Below are positions 35,881 to 48,985 of a DNA stretch of 64,000 bases, piece by piece. Source of the DNA: Cryptomeria japonica (lineage: Eukaryota; Streptophyta; Pinopsida; Cupressales; Cupressaceae); the NCBI RefSeq assembly GCF_030272615.1, contig NC_081410.1, forward strand, positions 504,110,942-504,174,941, read 5' to 3'. Both the position numbers and the translations under genes were made by a program. How positions within the stretch are numbered: the stretch's first letter is position 1; every line of letters starts with the position of its first letter. The notes beneath the pieces were generated by a model. The model was given only the letters and a program-made list of their open reading frames with translations. It was not told where the DNA came from and made no database searches.

Positions 35881-37223
35881 ACAAAGGAAAAGGAAAAAGA
35901 GGTTGTCTCATTGCAGTTGATAGTGGTATCATTGATGCGGAATCTGAGGATGATGCTAATGAATACATTATCTTTGTAGCCATTAAAGAGGAGTCATCTA
36001 ATCAAAAGGCATTAGTCTCTCACATGGATAGTTTTGATGATTGGATCATTGATAGTGGTTGTTCAAACCACATGATTGGTGACCAGAGTAAATTTCTAAC
36101 TTTAAAGGAATTTGATGGAGGAGTTGTGAGATTTGGAAATGACTCACCCTGTATGGTAAAAGGAAAGGGAACCATTTCTCTTAATGGAAAGAGCAGTGCA
36201 GATGATGTCTACTGGGTTGAAGGATTAAAGCACAATCTTTTGAGTGTTTCCTAACTCAATGACAAAGGTTATCCATTGGAATTCAAGAATGGAATGTGCA
36301 AAATCTATGGGAGAAAAGGTGAACTAATTGCAATCGGCAAGGAGACAAAAGGTAACTTCTTTCACCTGAATCCTAAAGTCAACAACTATTTAATTGCTAA
36401 AGTAGATGATAGTTGGATTTGGCATCAAAGATTTTGTCATATAAATTTTGATAACATTGTTAAGGTCAGTAAGTCCAAGTCGGTAAGAGGTTTGCCTCAG
36501 TTGGACAAGTTAGTGAATGCTCTATGTAAGGAATGTTAGCTAGGAAAGATGACATCCTCAAGTTTTGAGAGAAAATCTTTTTCAGTAGAACATTTGTTAG
36601 ATTTGGTTCATATAGACCTTTGTGGGCCAATAAGGACTAAAAGTATTCAAGATTATAGATATTTTATGATCTTCACTAATGATTATTCAAGAATGATGTG
36701 GGTCACATTCTTGAAGGACAAAACAAAAGCCTTTAGTAAGTTCAAGGCATTCAGGGCCTTAGCTAAAAAGGAAAGTGGTAAGAAGATAAAGTGTCTGAGG
36801 CCTGATCAAGTTGGTGAATTTAGTTCAGAGGAATTCACTAGATATTGAAAAGGCAATGGAATCAAGAGGCGACTTTATGCACCAAGGACACCCCAATAGA
36901 ATGGTATTGCAAAGAGGAACAACTTGTCAGTTGTTGAAGCTGCTAGAATGATTCTTATACAAGGAGGAGTAACAAAACCTTTTTGGAGAGAAGTTGTCAG
37001 CACAACTGTCTACACTATGAACCAAATATTGGTAAAGAGAGGTAAGGATAAAACTCCTTATGAATATTGGTATGGTAGATCACCTAATGTTAGTTATTTT
37101 AAGATTTTTGGTAGCAAATGTTTTATCAAGAGAGGTGACTATGTCAGTAAGTTTGAGGCTAAAAGTGATGAAGGCATATTTCTTGGTCACTCCACCAAGA
37201 GTAAGGCCTACAAATGTTGTAAC
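35881..37223 (+). pseudogene. pol: Copia Pol, element H, N-terminal part (protease and integrase)
   Basis: The protease has WIIDSGCSNHMIGDQ near 36041. The pre-integrase has WIWHQRFCHINF near 36415. The integrase has LDLVHIDLCGPI, then FTNDYSRMMWV where the usual Asp-Asp is Asn-Asp. RPDQVGEF keeps the second Asp, and NGIAKRNN has Lys where the catalytic Glu is expected. Stops at about 36252, 36537, 36846 and 36898. The frame is cut at KSKAYKC by element E (37224) and its logical continuation is at 51382. Confidence 0.85.
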
Positions 37224-38392
37224 TATTGGCATTTTGATGATGTTTTGATTGTCATTGATGGACACACACTTTCTTGATGTATGAGTTATGCTCAACCGGT
37301 ATTGTGTATTATTGAATGTATAGTCTTTAGACTATTTGTGTTTTGCAGAAAATGGTTTACTGGTCATAGATTGTATGAAGACCGCAAGCAGTATAAAGAC
37401 CCCAAGCAGTTCGAGGAGCTCAAGCGGTACGAAGGAACCAAGCAGTAGTTAAATTTTGATCAGAACACTATGATCTACCAGTCTTCATTTTTGACAACCG
37501 ATAATCGATATATTGTATTAACCGGTATTACTTTGTGATGAGTTACCGACCAGTATTACTGTAATGTGTGATGAGTTATCATCCATCAACACTTTGGCAA
37601 TGTTTTTGTGTCATGTTACCAAATGTGTCTAGATACACTAAACCTAGGAACTTGTAGTCTAATCCTATTGGACCGACATGAAATCAATTTCCTTTATAAG
37701 GACATCATGTCTAGGGTTTGCATGGATGAGATAATGTATGAGAGATAGAATAGACAAGGTTATGTATGATCATTGAAGAGAAGATTAGGTCTATGTGAAG
37801 AGATAGAGTGTGGAGATATTGAAGACTGAAGTAATGCTGAAATGAATTAACAATGAGTTGTCAAGGATCTAACTAAGCATACTGTGCTATTATCTAGATC
37901 ATTCACTTGTTGATTACTAATATCTTTGACAAGTCTGAAACCCTTAACCGGGTAGGCCCAACAAAGCCTTTGTAAATCTTCTAACAAGGTGGTTCACAAC
38001 TGTGGATCTAAAATCCTTTAACAAGGTAGTCTTTAACAGGACTTATCTCCTAATAGAGATCTAGATTCCTAACAGGATCTATTCTGGTGAAGAACATTGT
38101 ATGACCTTAACCGGTCTGACCTTAATCGATCTGGTTTCTATTCTATAGATAGTTACTTGTGAGTTTCTGCTCACTGTGGTTTTTCCCATTTGGATTTCCA
38201 CGTCAAATATCTTTGTGTTATGGTGATTGTGCTCTTATGGGTGAATGCTTAATTTGTTTGCTATTTAGTTTGCATTTATCTTAATCAGTTTATTAGTGAA
38301 TTTGATGTACCGGTTATCTGCTAAACTATTTAAAAGTTTGTTTATAGTATTTTTTGGCATACTAATTCAACCCCCCCTCTTAGTATTCATCA
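37224..38392 (+). repeat. 5' LTR of element E
   Basis: It starts TATTGGCATTTTGATGATG (TG changed to TA) and ends TATTCATCA. It has a TTTATAAGG box near 37693, a CTAACAAGG-like array at about 37935-38115, the hairpin block at 38175-38202 (TGTGG...CCACG) and a C-run at 38371. Confidence 0.9.
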
Positions 38393-38394
38393 AT

Positions 38395-38406
38395 TGGTAT
38401 CAGAGC
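38395..38406 (+). other. Primer-binding site, element E
   Basis: TGGTATCAGAGC two bases after the LTR. Confidence 0.88.
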
Positions 38407-38442
38407 CAAGCTTTCTATAAGTCTAACCACTTGGAAGGAGAT

Positions 38443-39646
38443 ATGGGGGAATACAGTGTGAGGGAACTTACTCATCGTCTCACTCAAATTGAGAGAGCCT
38501 ATGGTGAACTCAAAGTCAAGTATAAAGCCTCTTTGGCCAAAAGAAGAGAGTATGCTAAAAAACTGATGGAACTTACTGAAAATAGCTCTTCTGATGAAAT
38601 TGACATGGATGCCCTAGCTGAAGAAGTTGAAAAACTGAATGAATCTGAAGCCAATCTGAGAAAAGAGCTGGAAGGACTGACTATCAAAATGTGTCAAGAA
38701 ATTGAGAATAGAAGGAAAGCTGAAGATCTGGTAAAAGACAAAGATCATGAGATCTCCAAGCTGAAGCAAGAAATCAATACCCTTACCGCTCACATCTTCA
38801 GGAGAGTAAAGTGGAAAAGAAGAAATATAAGGTGAACTAAACATGGCTATTTCTGAGAATACAACCTTGATGGAATCTAATGTTGCTATTTCCAAGGAAC
38901 CTATTGAGTTAAAGGAGATACTTGCCAAATTCAATCAAAGTACTGCTAAGCTAGAGCAAAAGCTAGAATCGACAAAGCTAGTAAAGAATACCATTGGACT
39001 TGGTTTCTCTAGATATGAGGAAGGTGAGACCTCTGGAACAAAAGTTGAAGCATCAAAGAAACAACTGACATCCAAAGGAAAAGATAAGAAAAAAATTAAA
39101 CCTGTTTGCTTTAATTGTCTCAAAGAAGGACATACTGCCAATGTATGTAGAAGCAAGGCTTATAACAAATTTCCTTATTTTCAAAACAATATGCCTAGAT
39201 CCAATAGATTCAATGGAAACTATTATGCATGCAACAAGTTTGGGCATAGAGAATTTGAATGCAGGTCAATTTTGCACAACACTAAGAGATATCCTCCAAG
39301 GACTCAAGGAGTCATCTCGGAACCTTTTGTGAACCAGAATCCCAACCGATACAATACCTATGACCATTGATTGGGTGGTTATCAAGGGGCTACTAGTTGG
39401 AGAGCAACTTGTTTGATCTGTCATGGTAGCGGTCACACTGCTACAACATGCATAAGGAAGAATGGAAGTATGAATAATGGACCAAGGAGAACACCTGGAA
39501 TGGTATGTTATCATTGCAACAAACCAAGACACACTGCTAGAACTTGTAGACTGAGAAAGAACCTATCGGGTGATATACCGATCACTCTAGAAGGGAAGAT
39601 TGATGTTGAAACCATTCAAATGGAAATGAATAAAACTTGGAAATAG
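38443..39646 (+). pseudogene. Gag-like coiled-coil protein with four CCHC knuckles, element E
   Basis: The ATG at 38443 opens MGEYSVRELTHRLTQIERAY. About 130 residues of charged helix follow (VEKLNESEANLRKELEGL). A stop at 38833 and a frameshift lead into the second frame (38843-39370), with CFNCLKEGHTANVC and YACNKFGHREFEC, the latter preceded by Tyr instead of the first Cys. A third frame (39371-39646) has CLICHGSGHTATTC and CYHCNKPRHTARTC. The coiled-coil plus knuckle layout equals that of C and F. No standard copia Gag core was seen. The many knuckles argue for nucleic-acid binding; the particle role is inferred. Confidence 0.78.
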
Positions 39647-40149
39647 AAATCAGAAGAAGAGTCACATAATGAACCTTTTTCTGCACCAAGTGTGGAAGTA
39701 TCTGAACCGGCAAACTAAGCTTCAAAAAAGCTTAGGGGGAACATATCGGTGAAATATTTTGAGCCCCCGATTTATATCAATAAAGACCTTAACCGGTATA
39801 TGTTACCTATCAGTCGGCAGAAGACTTGGAGTAGTAAAAGGCAAAATTACGATTTGTGCCCTAGTGGTGATGCATTTATTATGGTTGGTGAGAGTTTGTT
39901 TAAAAGGATTTTCGTCGTCATTATCACATCTATTTTTGAAAGAAGAATTTTTCAAGAGAAGAGCAACCAGAGCAATTTGTCTAGCAGTTGACGAAATCTT
40001 ATGCAAAATATTACAACCATCTTCAAGCAATCAGTGAAGAACTCTACGCGGTGAACTTGCAACCGAAGTGGTGTTTTGTGCATGACATTGGAAAACCTAA
40101 ATTCCAGTTTGTAAAGGTATTTTCTAAAATTCTTACTTATAATTTGATC

Positions 40150-43100
40150 ATGGCTTCTGCATCGCACTCTAATTCTAGTGCACCTGTAGGTTCAACCAAA
40201 TTTCTTCAAAAGAAAATGAAATACAATGCCCTATCTCAAATACTCGCCAGAGTTATTGTTGAGGGAGATATTTTAGGGTATATAGACTATAAATTGGAAG
40301 ACCTAGGATCACTAGTGATTCATTCCCAGCTAAGTCTATTATGTGGGGATGATAAGAAGATCAACCTGAGTATAGTGTCCTTAAGAAGATGAAACTGCAC
40401 AATGTGGTATATTTTCTAGAAGAGTTCATAGAAGAACATATTCACATCATCCTCAGTAGAGTGCATGGTGACAAGATGTATCTTGAGCGAACCCATGACA
40501 TCACACTGAAAGAAATTTATGTCGTCACCAATTTCTGCAATATTGGAGAGGTACCAGCTCTACGAAAGGTCACCAAAACTGAAATGACAAAGCTCACCAA
40601 TTCTGTGAGTGACCAACAATCGATGACCGTCAACACCATATTTGATGACCTGGTAAAATATGCTTGCATGGTGATTGGTTACCGGATATTTTATGCCAGC
40701 AGAATGAATTTTGTCCCTGCTACTACAGTGAATGCTACTTACAAGATGATCAAGGAAGACACTACATTTGACCTATGTACCTACCTACAGAAGCAATTGT
40801 TGTTGAATCTGAAATCCATCAAATAGGACAATTCTCTAAGGTTCAGGTTTGGCCAACTTGTTGTCAGTTTATTCTTTTATTTTCAAGGTTATTTCCCTGG
40901 AGTAGGTGATGTTCAATGGTCTACTGACCTACCAGTTTCCAGACAGATTAAGGAGAGTCTACAAGTAGTGGAAACTACATATCTTGAGGTTCTAAACAAG
41001 TATTTTGATGAATTCAAGTGGAAAATGAACCAAAGAATGAGGATATCTGATGATATAGTGAAGAAGTATGAAGATGACATCTGCTTCACAATAAGGATAG
41101 ATGAATGCATAATGGAAGTGATGAAACCCATAAAGGAAGTAGTTGAACCTATGGGGTATGAAGTGATGAATGACATGTTGATCAGGTATGCCTCTACCCT
41201 ACTTGCCTCACCACTAGATGCAAAGAAGAAAAGAACCGGTACCTACGTGGAAAGGGTTACACCAATTGAAGAGCCAAAACAAAAAAAGGGAAAAGCAGTG
41301 CCATCGGTATCTGCACCGGTTACCTCTGCCAGTCTGAAAGTGACCAAGCGGTCACCAGCTAAGAAGAAACCTGAGATTATTCTAGCAAAGGTATTTAAGA
41401 GGAAGCGAAAATCAAGGAATCACTCACTAGAGTCAGAGGACACAAAATCGAAGGTTGAAATAAAGAAGTCAAAACAATAAAAAAAAAGACAAAGTCTACT
41501 AGTAATGTACCAGCAACTTCTACACCGATAAATATAGACATCTCTTCTTATAAGCCAATGACACATTATTTAAAAATATTAGGAGGAAATTGCTTGATGA
41601 TTTAAAAGAACATTTTGATGATTTTAATGATAATGAGAAAGAAGAGGTAGAACAAGAAGTCATTAAATACTTATGTATTAATGATCGGTCACCATCTGAG
41701 ATTAGATCAGTTACACCAGATTCTTTGTATAATTCTTTAGATAATAAATGGTGCATTTCCATTGAAAGAGAACAGGAGATGAGGGAGAAAAATTTTGCAC
41801 AATACTTTCCTGATGCTTCAAATTATGAATTATTCAAAATAATGGATAAGAACAAAGGCATCTTCTTCATGAGAAGGAAAAGATTGAGGCTACTAGAAGG
41901 TAAAGCTTCTGAAGTGGAAAAGGACACACATATACATGTTAAAGTTGCTATCAAAATACATTGGGTAGCTAGAGCCACTAAGAAGATTGAACAAGAACCT
42001 GACCTATCATCAGTCAAACCAAATGAGGTATTTGACAGTCAAGGTGAAAGAGTGACAGAACAAATTGACACTATTTATGTTGATGCATTAGATATTGAGT
42101 ATGTCACTCCTGACAAAGAACAAGCTGAGAAAGAGAAACATGACAAAGAGAAAGCGGAGAAAGTGCAAGAGGAAAAAGCAAGGCAAGAAGAAATCAAGAG
42201 GAAAGAGTCAGAGAAAAAGAAAGAGGAAGACAAGAGAAAAGAGGAAGAGAAAAAGAAAGAGGAAGATAAGAGAAAGGAGGTAGAGAAGAAGAAAGAGGAA
42301 GAAAAGAAGAAAGAGGAAGAGAAGAAGAGAGAAGAAGATAAGAGAAAAGAAGAAGAGAAGAGGAAGGGAGAAGAAAGGAAGAAGGAGGAAGAGAAGCAGA
42401 AACAAGAAGAGGAACAAAAGAAGAAAGAAGAGGATAAGATAAGAGCAGAAGAGGAGAAGGAAGCAGAGAAGAACAAACAAGCAGAGATAAAAACAAAAGA
42501 AGGAGGGCAGACTCCTAAGGCAACAGGTGATCAAACCAAATAGGTTGATACCACCAGTCCTATTGATCTAACTCTTGCAAGTTTGACTCAAACAGCAGAT
42601 GGGTCTGAGCTACTACAAAGCATCAAACTTGCACAGGAGAGGCTAGAAGAATTGCGAAGGAAGAAAGAACAGGATGTCATACAAACTGTGGTTGACACCC
42701 TTACCAGTCTAATTCCCGGTACCAACCTCCCTAGTACCGATTCCTCTCTATCCAAGCTCAAACTTCTTTGTACCATAGTGGAGGACCAGGTACAATGCTT
42801 GGAAGATGTTGCTGAAGCAACTGCAAAGAAGAACCATGAAAAGGCACTCAATGTTTCCTTAGTCAAGCAAATGAATGAACTGAGGACACAACTACTGAAG
42901 TAGCAAAATGATATCAATGTTGCTATGGGTGAAGGTAAATTACTGTTGAGTAAAATCTGCCAACCCCATCTATTTTGTGATGATGTGATTAAACATAAAG
43001 CTTAACTCCAATCGGAGTTACAGGTATATATCAGCAATTTCAAGATGCCATATGATTCATTCACTACCTATGGACAAATCGTTCATCATTATCAACATCA

Positions 43101-43413
43101 GACTACCAAGATGGTCTTAGAGATTAGCAATCGGACTCAAGATTTGCAGGAGCTTCAACTGCTCCTATTGCCAAGACTGCAGATTCTTCAGAAATGTTTT
43201 CTCAACCTGGAAGCTATCAAGGTAACTCAAGAGATGAGTACCATCGATGCAATGAAAGAACTGGCACTCCAGATGAAGACTGAAAGTGAGGTTGCTACCT
43301 CATTACTTGAGTCATGGACATTGGCCATGAAAAATTTTGTTCATACTTTAAATCTATTTTTGAGAAATTTCATTCCTTATTGTCATGAACATCTACTCTA
43401 TTTTATTATATAA
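40150..43413 (+). pseudogene. ORF2 of element E: unknown protein with a long Lys/Glu helix
   Basis: I do not recognise the function. It starts MASASHSNSSAPVG, matching the MAS start in C and F. It is colinear with them: IILSRVHGDKMYLERTHDIT, VSDQQSMTVN, MVIGYRIFYASRMN, CTYLQKQLLLNLKSIK, then KKYEDDICFTIRIDE and YASTLLASP. A basic Pro/Lys/Ser region (41220-41480) follows. A run of about 130 almost purely Lys/Glu/Arg residues (about 42110-42510) is then expected to form a single charged helix; C and F lack it. The C-terminal part (42583-43413) is helical. Stops or frameshifts lie at about 40390, 40824, 40830-40968, 41480-41590, 42541, 42901, 43003 and 43411. Identity to C and F is low by eye, so the protein is old. 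Confidence 0.72.
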
Positions 43414-43452
43414 GAAAAAAGGGGTTACTCTACATTACTTTGTCATTGTTGG

Positions 43453-43637
43453 CAAAGGAGGAGTAGTGTATATTAAAATTTTGGTGAATGTTACCGTTTC
43501 ATGTACTTTCATGTTACCATTTTGGGGAGTAGTGTATATGCTTAGGGGGAGTAATTTTGATTATGGCATTTTTGTTGTCGAAACACTTAGATGTCAAAAT
43601 TTTCCTAAGTGTTGCCATCAATACCAAAGGGGGAGAT
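43453..43637 (+). other. Twin polypurine tracts of element E
   Basis: GCAAAGGAGGAGTAG near 43452-43466 and CAAAGGGGGAGAT at about 43625-43637, the second next to the 3' LTR. Confidence 0.75.
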
Positions 43638-44722
43638 TGTTGGCATTTTGATGATGTTTTGATTGTCATTGATGGACACACACTTTCTTGATGTATGATT
43701 TATGCTCAACCGATATTGTGAATTATTAAATGTATAGTCTTTAGACTATCGATGTTTTGCAAAAAATGGTTTACCGATCACAAATTGTACTAAGACTACA
43801 AGCGGTATAAAGACCCCAAGCGGTTCGAGGAGCTCAAGCGGTATGAAGGAACCAAGCAGTAGTTAACTTTTGATCAAAACACTATGATCTACTAGTCTTC
43901 ATTTTTGACAACCCATAATTAGTATATTGTATTAACCAGTATTACTCTGTGATAAGTTACCAACTGGTATTACTATAATGTGTGATGAGTTATCATCCAC
44001 CGACACTTTGGCGGTGTTTTTGTGTCATGTTACCAAATGTGTCTAGATACACTAAACCTAGGAACTTGTAGTCTAATCCTATTAGACCGACATGAAATCA
44101 GTTTCCTTTATAAGGACATCATGTCTAGGGTTTGCATGGATGAGATAATGTATGAGAGACATAATAGACAAGGTTATGTGCGATCATTGAAGAGAAGATT
44201 AGGTCTATGTGAAGAGATAGAATGTGGAGATATTGAAGACTGAAGTAATGTTGAAATGCATTAAAAATGAATTGTCAAGGATCTAACTAAGCATATTGTG
44301 CTATTATCTAGATCATTCACTTGTTGATTACTAATATCTTTGACAAGTCTGAAACCCTTAACTGGGTAGGCCCAACAAAGCCTTTGTAAATCCTCTAACA
44401 AGGCGGTTCACAACTATGGATCTGAAATCATTTAACAAGGTAGTCTTTAATAGGACTTATCTCCTAACAATTATCTAGATTCCTAATAGGATCTGCTCGG
44501 ATCTGCTCTAGTGAGGAACATTGTATGACCTTAACCAATCTTACCTTAACCAGTCTTGTTTCTATTTTGTGGATAGTTACTTGTGAGTTTATGCTCATCG
44601 TGGTTTTTCCCATTTGGATTTCCATGTCAAATATCTTGTGTTATGGTGATTGTGCTCTTGTGGGTGAATGATTTGTTTACTATTTGGTTTGCATTTATCT
44701 TAACCGGTTTATTAGTGAATCT
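43638..44722 (+). repeat. 3' LTR of element E, first part
   Basis: It matches 37224-38318 closely and is interrupted by F after AATCT (44718-44722). The hairpin block is at 44599-44626. Confidence 0.9.
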
Positions 44723-45520
44723 TGTTAGGATTCCCACAAATACTGAGAGGGGGGGTGAATCAGTATCTAATCGGTATATAGAATTTCTTAACTTAAAACT
44801 TGTAGAGCATATTATAATAGTGTATCTGTATGCAAGAAATAATGCAATAAATAGAATTAACAATAACCACATGAAAAACACACCATAACACAATGATTTA
44901 ATGAGGAAACCCGATTTGGGAAAAACCTCGGTGGTATTTGTGACCCACAATATTCACTTACTAGTGAATAAGAGAATATTACTTATAAGAGGGGCCTACA
45001 CATGCAGGAAGGCCAACTGCCTAGAGCTCACTGCTCAATGGGAAGTCTCACTGACTTACAATGATGGATTATACAAATCTAGTATCTTGTACTGCTTCAA
45101 AATAACATCTATAATGCCAGATCCAGTACCAGTTTTTGCTCTGCTTCTTACATAAACCCTTAACCTATATTTTGCATAATAGGTCTGCCTAATATTTCTT
45201 CCTTTTCTTACTTTCTTCTTACTTACAAAATGTCTACAATGATCTCTCTTATATATAAGAGTCATTTTAGAACCTGCCAAGTCAGCTTACAAAGTTTTTA
45301 CAATAATAAACAAAATATAATATATGAAAAATCCTATCGGCCTTTGTGCTAGTATGCTTCCTTTCTCTGTGTCGGTGCTGGTGGTCTGAGTGCCAGTGTA
45401 GAGCGTGATCTGTTAATGCTGATGTAATGCCTTGCCGGTGCCATAGGATTGTAAGGTTGCCATCAATGAAAAAACTTTCAATCACCTACAGTGTCTCATT
45501 GGAGTGTGCATATGCCAACA
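44723..45520 (-). repeat. 3' LTR of element F
   Basis: The plus strand reads TGTTAGGATTCCC...CATATGCCAACA. It holds the hairpin block at 44902-44930 and the palindromic TATA sequence at 45246-45261. The polypurine tract abuts it at 45521. Confidence 0.92.
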
Positions 45521-45699
45521 ATCTCCCCCTTTGGCATTGATGGCAACACTCATAAGAAAATTCAAAAGTGTATCCAAAACTGTAATCCAAAAATATGTTA
45601 CCAAAAATGTGTTACAAAAAAAGATATGCTCCCCCTAAGTAGATAATTCTTCTACCGGTTATTCTTCTTATTTTCTCATACTACTACTCCCCATTTGGA
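45521..45699 (-). other. Twin polypurine tracts of element F
   Basis: ATCTCCCCCTTTGG at 45521-45534 is the reverse of CCAAAGGGGGAGAT and abuts the LTR. A second, weaker tract (CTACTCCCCATTTGG) lies at about 45684-45698. Confidence 0.78.
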
Positions 45700-45739
45700 A
45701 TTAATGACAAAGCTTGTCAAGGTGTCAATAGAGTTGTAG

Positions 45740-48700
45740 CCTCAACCTTGTAACTGGCTAGTTACAATTTGAAATAGATCCACCAAAATCAAGTTTATAC
45801 TCTCCATAAACTTATTACTGTCTCTTATTGCAGTCTCTGTTCTTTGTACTATACTGGTGAGGTGCTGCATATGCTCTGCCGGTGTTCTCTATCCCTGTAC
45901 AAGTGCCTCAGATATTTCCTTCCACATGAATGCTAGATAGTCCAATCTTGGACTCAGTCTTAGTCTCAAATTTTTTGCCTTATCACTATTCTCTCCTTTT
46001 CTCTTCCTAGCTTAAGTAACTCTTCCTCAAAACTTGTTATCTTTTGTTCAAAAACTAATAGTGTATCAGGTGAGTTAACAAAACTGTTTGCAAGTTTATT
46101 GATTTCATCCTGTACCTTGCTCATCTTCTTATCTATGTCTACTGTCAAAAAGTTTGATTTGCAAGTATCTTTATACAGAGTTTTAAATTCCTTTAATAAG
46201 TTGCATAGTTCTGGTAGAAGTGTGTCAAATTCCCTTGTAGACTTCTTTATCTGATTTTCAAAGAATTTTTTCTTTTCAGGTTCCATCTTATCCTTTAATG
46301 CCTCTTCCTTTATTTGGTCAATTGTCACTATGTTCTCAGTGATGTATTTGGACAAAATGTCAATTTGACTTAATGAATCTTTATTGTCTATATTGCATTT
46401 AGGCGCTAGCCTCTTCAAAATTGGGATTGTGTCATCTATAGCTTTATAAGCTTGTGAACTACAATCTGTTATCCTTTTGATTGAATCTAAGAGTACTTCA
46501 GTTATATTAGTTGATTTATAGCCTTCTGATGATGAACTAACATTTTGAACTCCATCGGTGGAGGAAGTAACCAAGCTTGTAGTGACCTCTGGTAGGTCTG
46601 TTTGTGTTTGCATTTCCTTAAGCAATGGTTTTTGTACTTCTCTTGTTTCCAGTTGTATTGTTTCATCATGAATCTGTTCCTGTACCTATTCCGGAGCTTT
46701 TTGCTCTTCTTGTTTCTCTGTCTGTGTCTGTTGTCCTATGTTTGATCATTTTGCTTAGTTATCGATGGCTCACTAGCCATGTCTGTCTTACCAGTTGTAT
46801 CTTTATCTACCACAATGTTGATTTTTTGTGTATCAACATCTACTCTGTATAAGACTTCAAGATTAGGATTGACATCCTCTACATCCATACTTTCAATTGC
46901 TGGTTGATCTTCTATAGTTGTTGTTACCGGTGATGTAATCAAAGGAGGTGGGGGTAAGTTGTCTTTTACTTTGATACTAGGAGGTCCACCAACTTTTCCT
47001 TTACCTTTGTCCTTGTCCTTCTGATATACCTTTATAGGTTTGTGGCTCATGTACTCTTCCTATTTTTCTTTTTCAACTAGGAATATATCCCATGCATTTT
47101 CTATTTCTTCAGTTACCTCATTAACTCTTCCAACCATTAAAGAAATATGCCAGTGTGTAGTAGAGAATACTGACTGGTTGGCTTCTGCAATTAAATCATC
47201 TATCTCCTTAGGTGAGTTTACTAGGTAAACAACTAGTAACTTTTCAATTTTGATTTTCTTATCAAGCTCTATAACAACTTGTCTTCTTGCTTCCAGTCTT
47301 TTGAACAATTCACTTGGTACTTCATCTATCACTTCAATCAAAAATTTCTTATACATGTCCATGTGCAAAATAACATTGTTTTCTACTTGTTCTTTTTCAT
47401 CTGATGTTAGAGTGTCATATAATTTATTTATATTCTTTAGTTTCCCTTCCTCTATAATTTCATTTAGCAATATTTCAAGAGGGGCCATGTTTTGTTTTGT
47501 CTTCTTCTTCTTTGGTGTCAATTTCTTCTTTGGTGTAGTCTTTCTAACCGGAGATCTCACAGCTTGTTGTTTCTATCTAGTTCTCCTAGGTGAGGGTGTG
47601 GTTGCCGGTGAAGGATCTCTTTTCCTTACAACTCTTTTGAAAGTTGTAGGCATGTCATTCTCCGAAGAAGTAGCTACCGATGATAGGTGAGTTTTGAGCT
47701 GTAGGGTTCCTAAGTCATCCTCGGTGATATCGGTTTGTTTCAATACATCTTCTTTAATAGCCTTTGCTTGTCTAGAACCTCTTCTCACAACTACTTCAAC
47801 CTTTTTCACTCTTTTCTTAGATTGTATTTGACTTTCTATGGTCTCAGCAATACCAAATACTTCTTCCTTTGGTTCATTTGGTGCTTCCAGAAGTGCTTTA
47901 GCATAGGTTTCAATTATATGATCATCAGTGTCATAACCCATCTTTGTTACCCAAATTGTTCTTGGGATGACTACTTCCATCCAGATCTCACCTTTTTTAT
48001 TACAAAACATATATCATCCTTGTATTTGTCAACAATCTTCTATGATAATCTGATTCTCTTCTTTATTTTGGCCTTAAGTACTTGAAAGTAGTCATGATTG
48101 TTCTTTTCCTTGTCTTCACCCATGTTATTCAATAGTTCTGTTAACTCTTTTCCTATCGGTATATCAAATCCAAGTTCTTTATAGCCTATACCGGGAACCT
48201 GTTTGGTTATGTGTAGCATCAAGCATACAAGCAGATTACCAAACCTAAAAGTTCCTTTCTTATCTTTCTTTATCTTGCCTAAGTTGTTAATTAACTCATC
48301 TTTTAACCATTCACATATGTCAATTTTCACATTGTCTATAATCATGTCATAATCACTCAATGCATAAACTTGAAACTGATTTGAGTCTATTTGCATGAGT
48401 AGCTTTATACCCTAAAATCATGCTAACAAATCTCACATTTGTATCTGTTACATCATTTACTCTCAAGGACCTTCTGTCTGATGTTGCACCAGTTAGTTTA
48501 GCTACTAGGTCATTTGAGACCTTCTTAGTCTTGTCTGGTCTTTTACCGGTGGATGGTAACCCTGTGACAACTTTCATAGCTTCCTTGGTAATTTTGTGAA
48601 TTGCATCTAACCAGAAAAATTCACCATGTACCTTGCTTAAGACTATCCTAATCACATCCTTGGGAAATTCAGGAATGCAGAGGATTTTAGTAAATCATAG

Positions 48701-48985
48701 GGTTTGAATGATTTTATGTTCCGATTTTAGATTTCCAGAATTATCACATATGACAGATTTATACATTGTTTTGATCTCTTCATCTCCTAATTCCTCTATG
48801 TTGCAATGAATGTAAATTCTAGCATCTTCAACATAAACAACTCCTTTTGGAATTTGAGAAAAAGCACCTACAGTGTCATATTTCTTTGCTACCTCGGGAA
48901 CTAGTTGAAATACGAGCCTAGGGCATTTTATAACCTCAACTATAGTAGGGTTTGCTATATATTCTAGTGCAGAGGTGGATGCCAT
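45740..48985 (-). pseudogene. ORF2 of element F: unknown conserved protein, ~1,080 codons
   Basis: Function not recognised. The start MASTSALEYIANPT at 48985 equals that of C; the open frame extends further upstream to 49138, but that part has no counterpart in C. Conserved blocks are YVEDARIYIHCNIEELG, LSKVHGEFFWLD, LPSTGKRPDKTKKV, GATSDRRSLRVNDV, MILGYKATHANRL, CEWLKDELINNLGKI and IIETYAKALLEAP. A Lys-rich basic segment (47480-47560), YQKDKDKGKGKV (about 47010-47045) and a helical C-terminus (TDCSSQAYKAIDDTIPILKR onward) follow. Frame breaks occur near 48690, 48650, 48400, 48015, 47570, 47055, 46735-46630 and 45965. The reading similar to C goes on to about 45740 through several stops. It follows the gag-like gene by about 360 bases. 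Confidence 0.75.

Noticed and set aside
42075-42476. Ser/Phe/Leu-rich open frames on the minus strand
   Set aside because: Shadows of the Lys/Glu tract of ORF2 in E.
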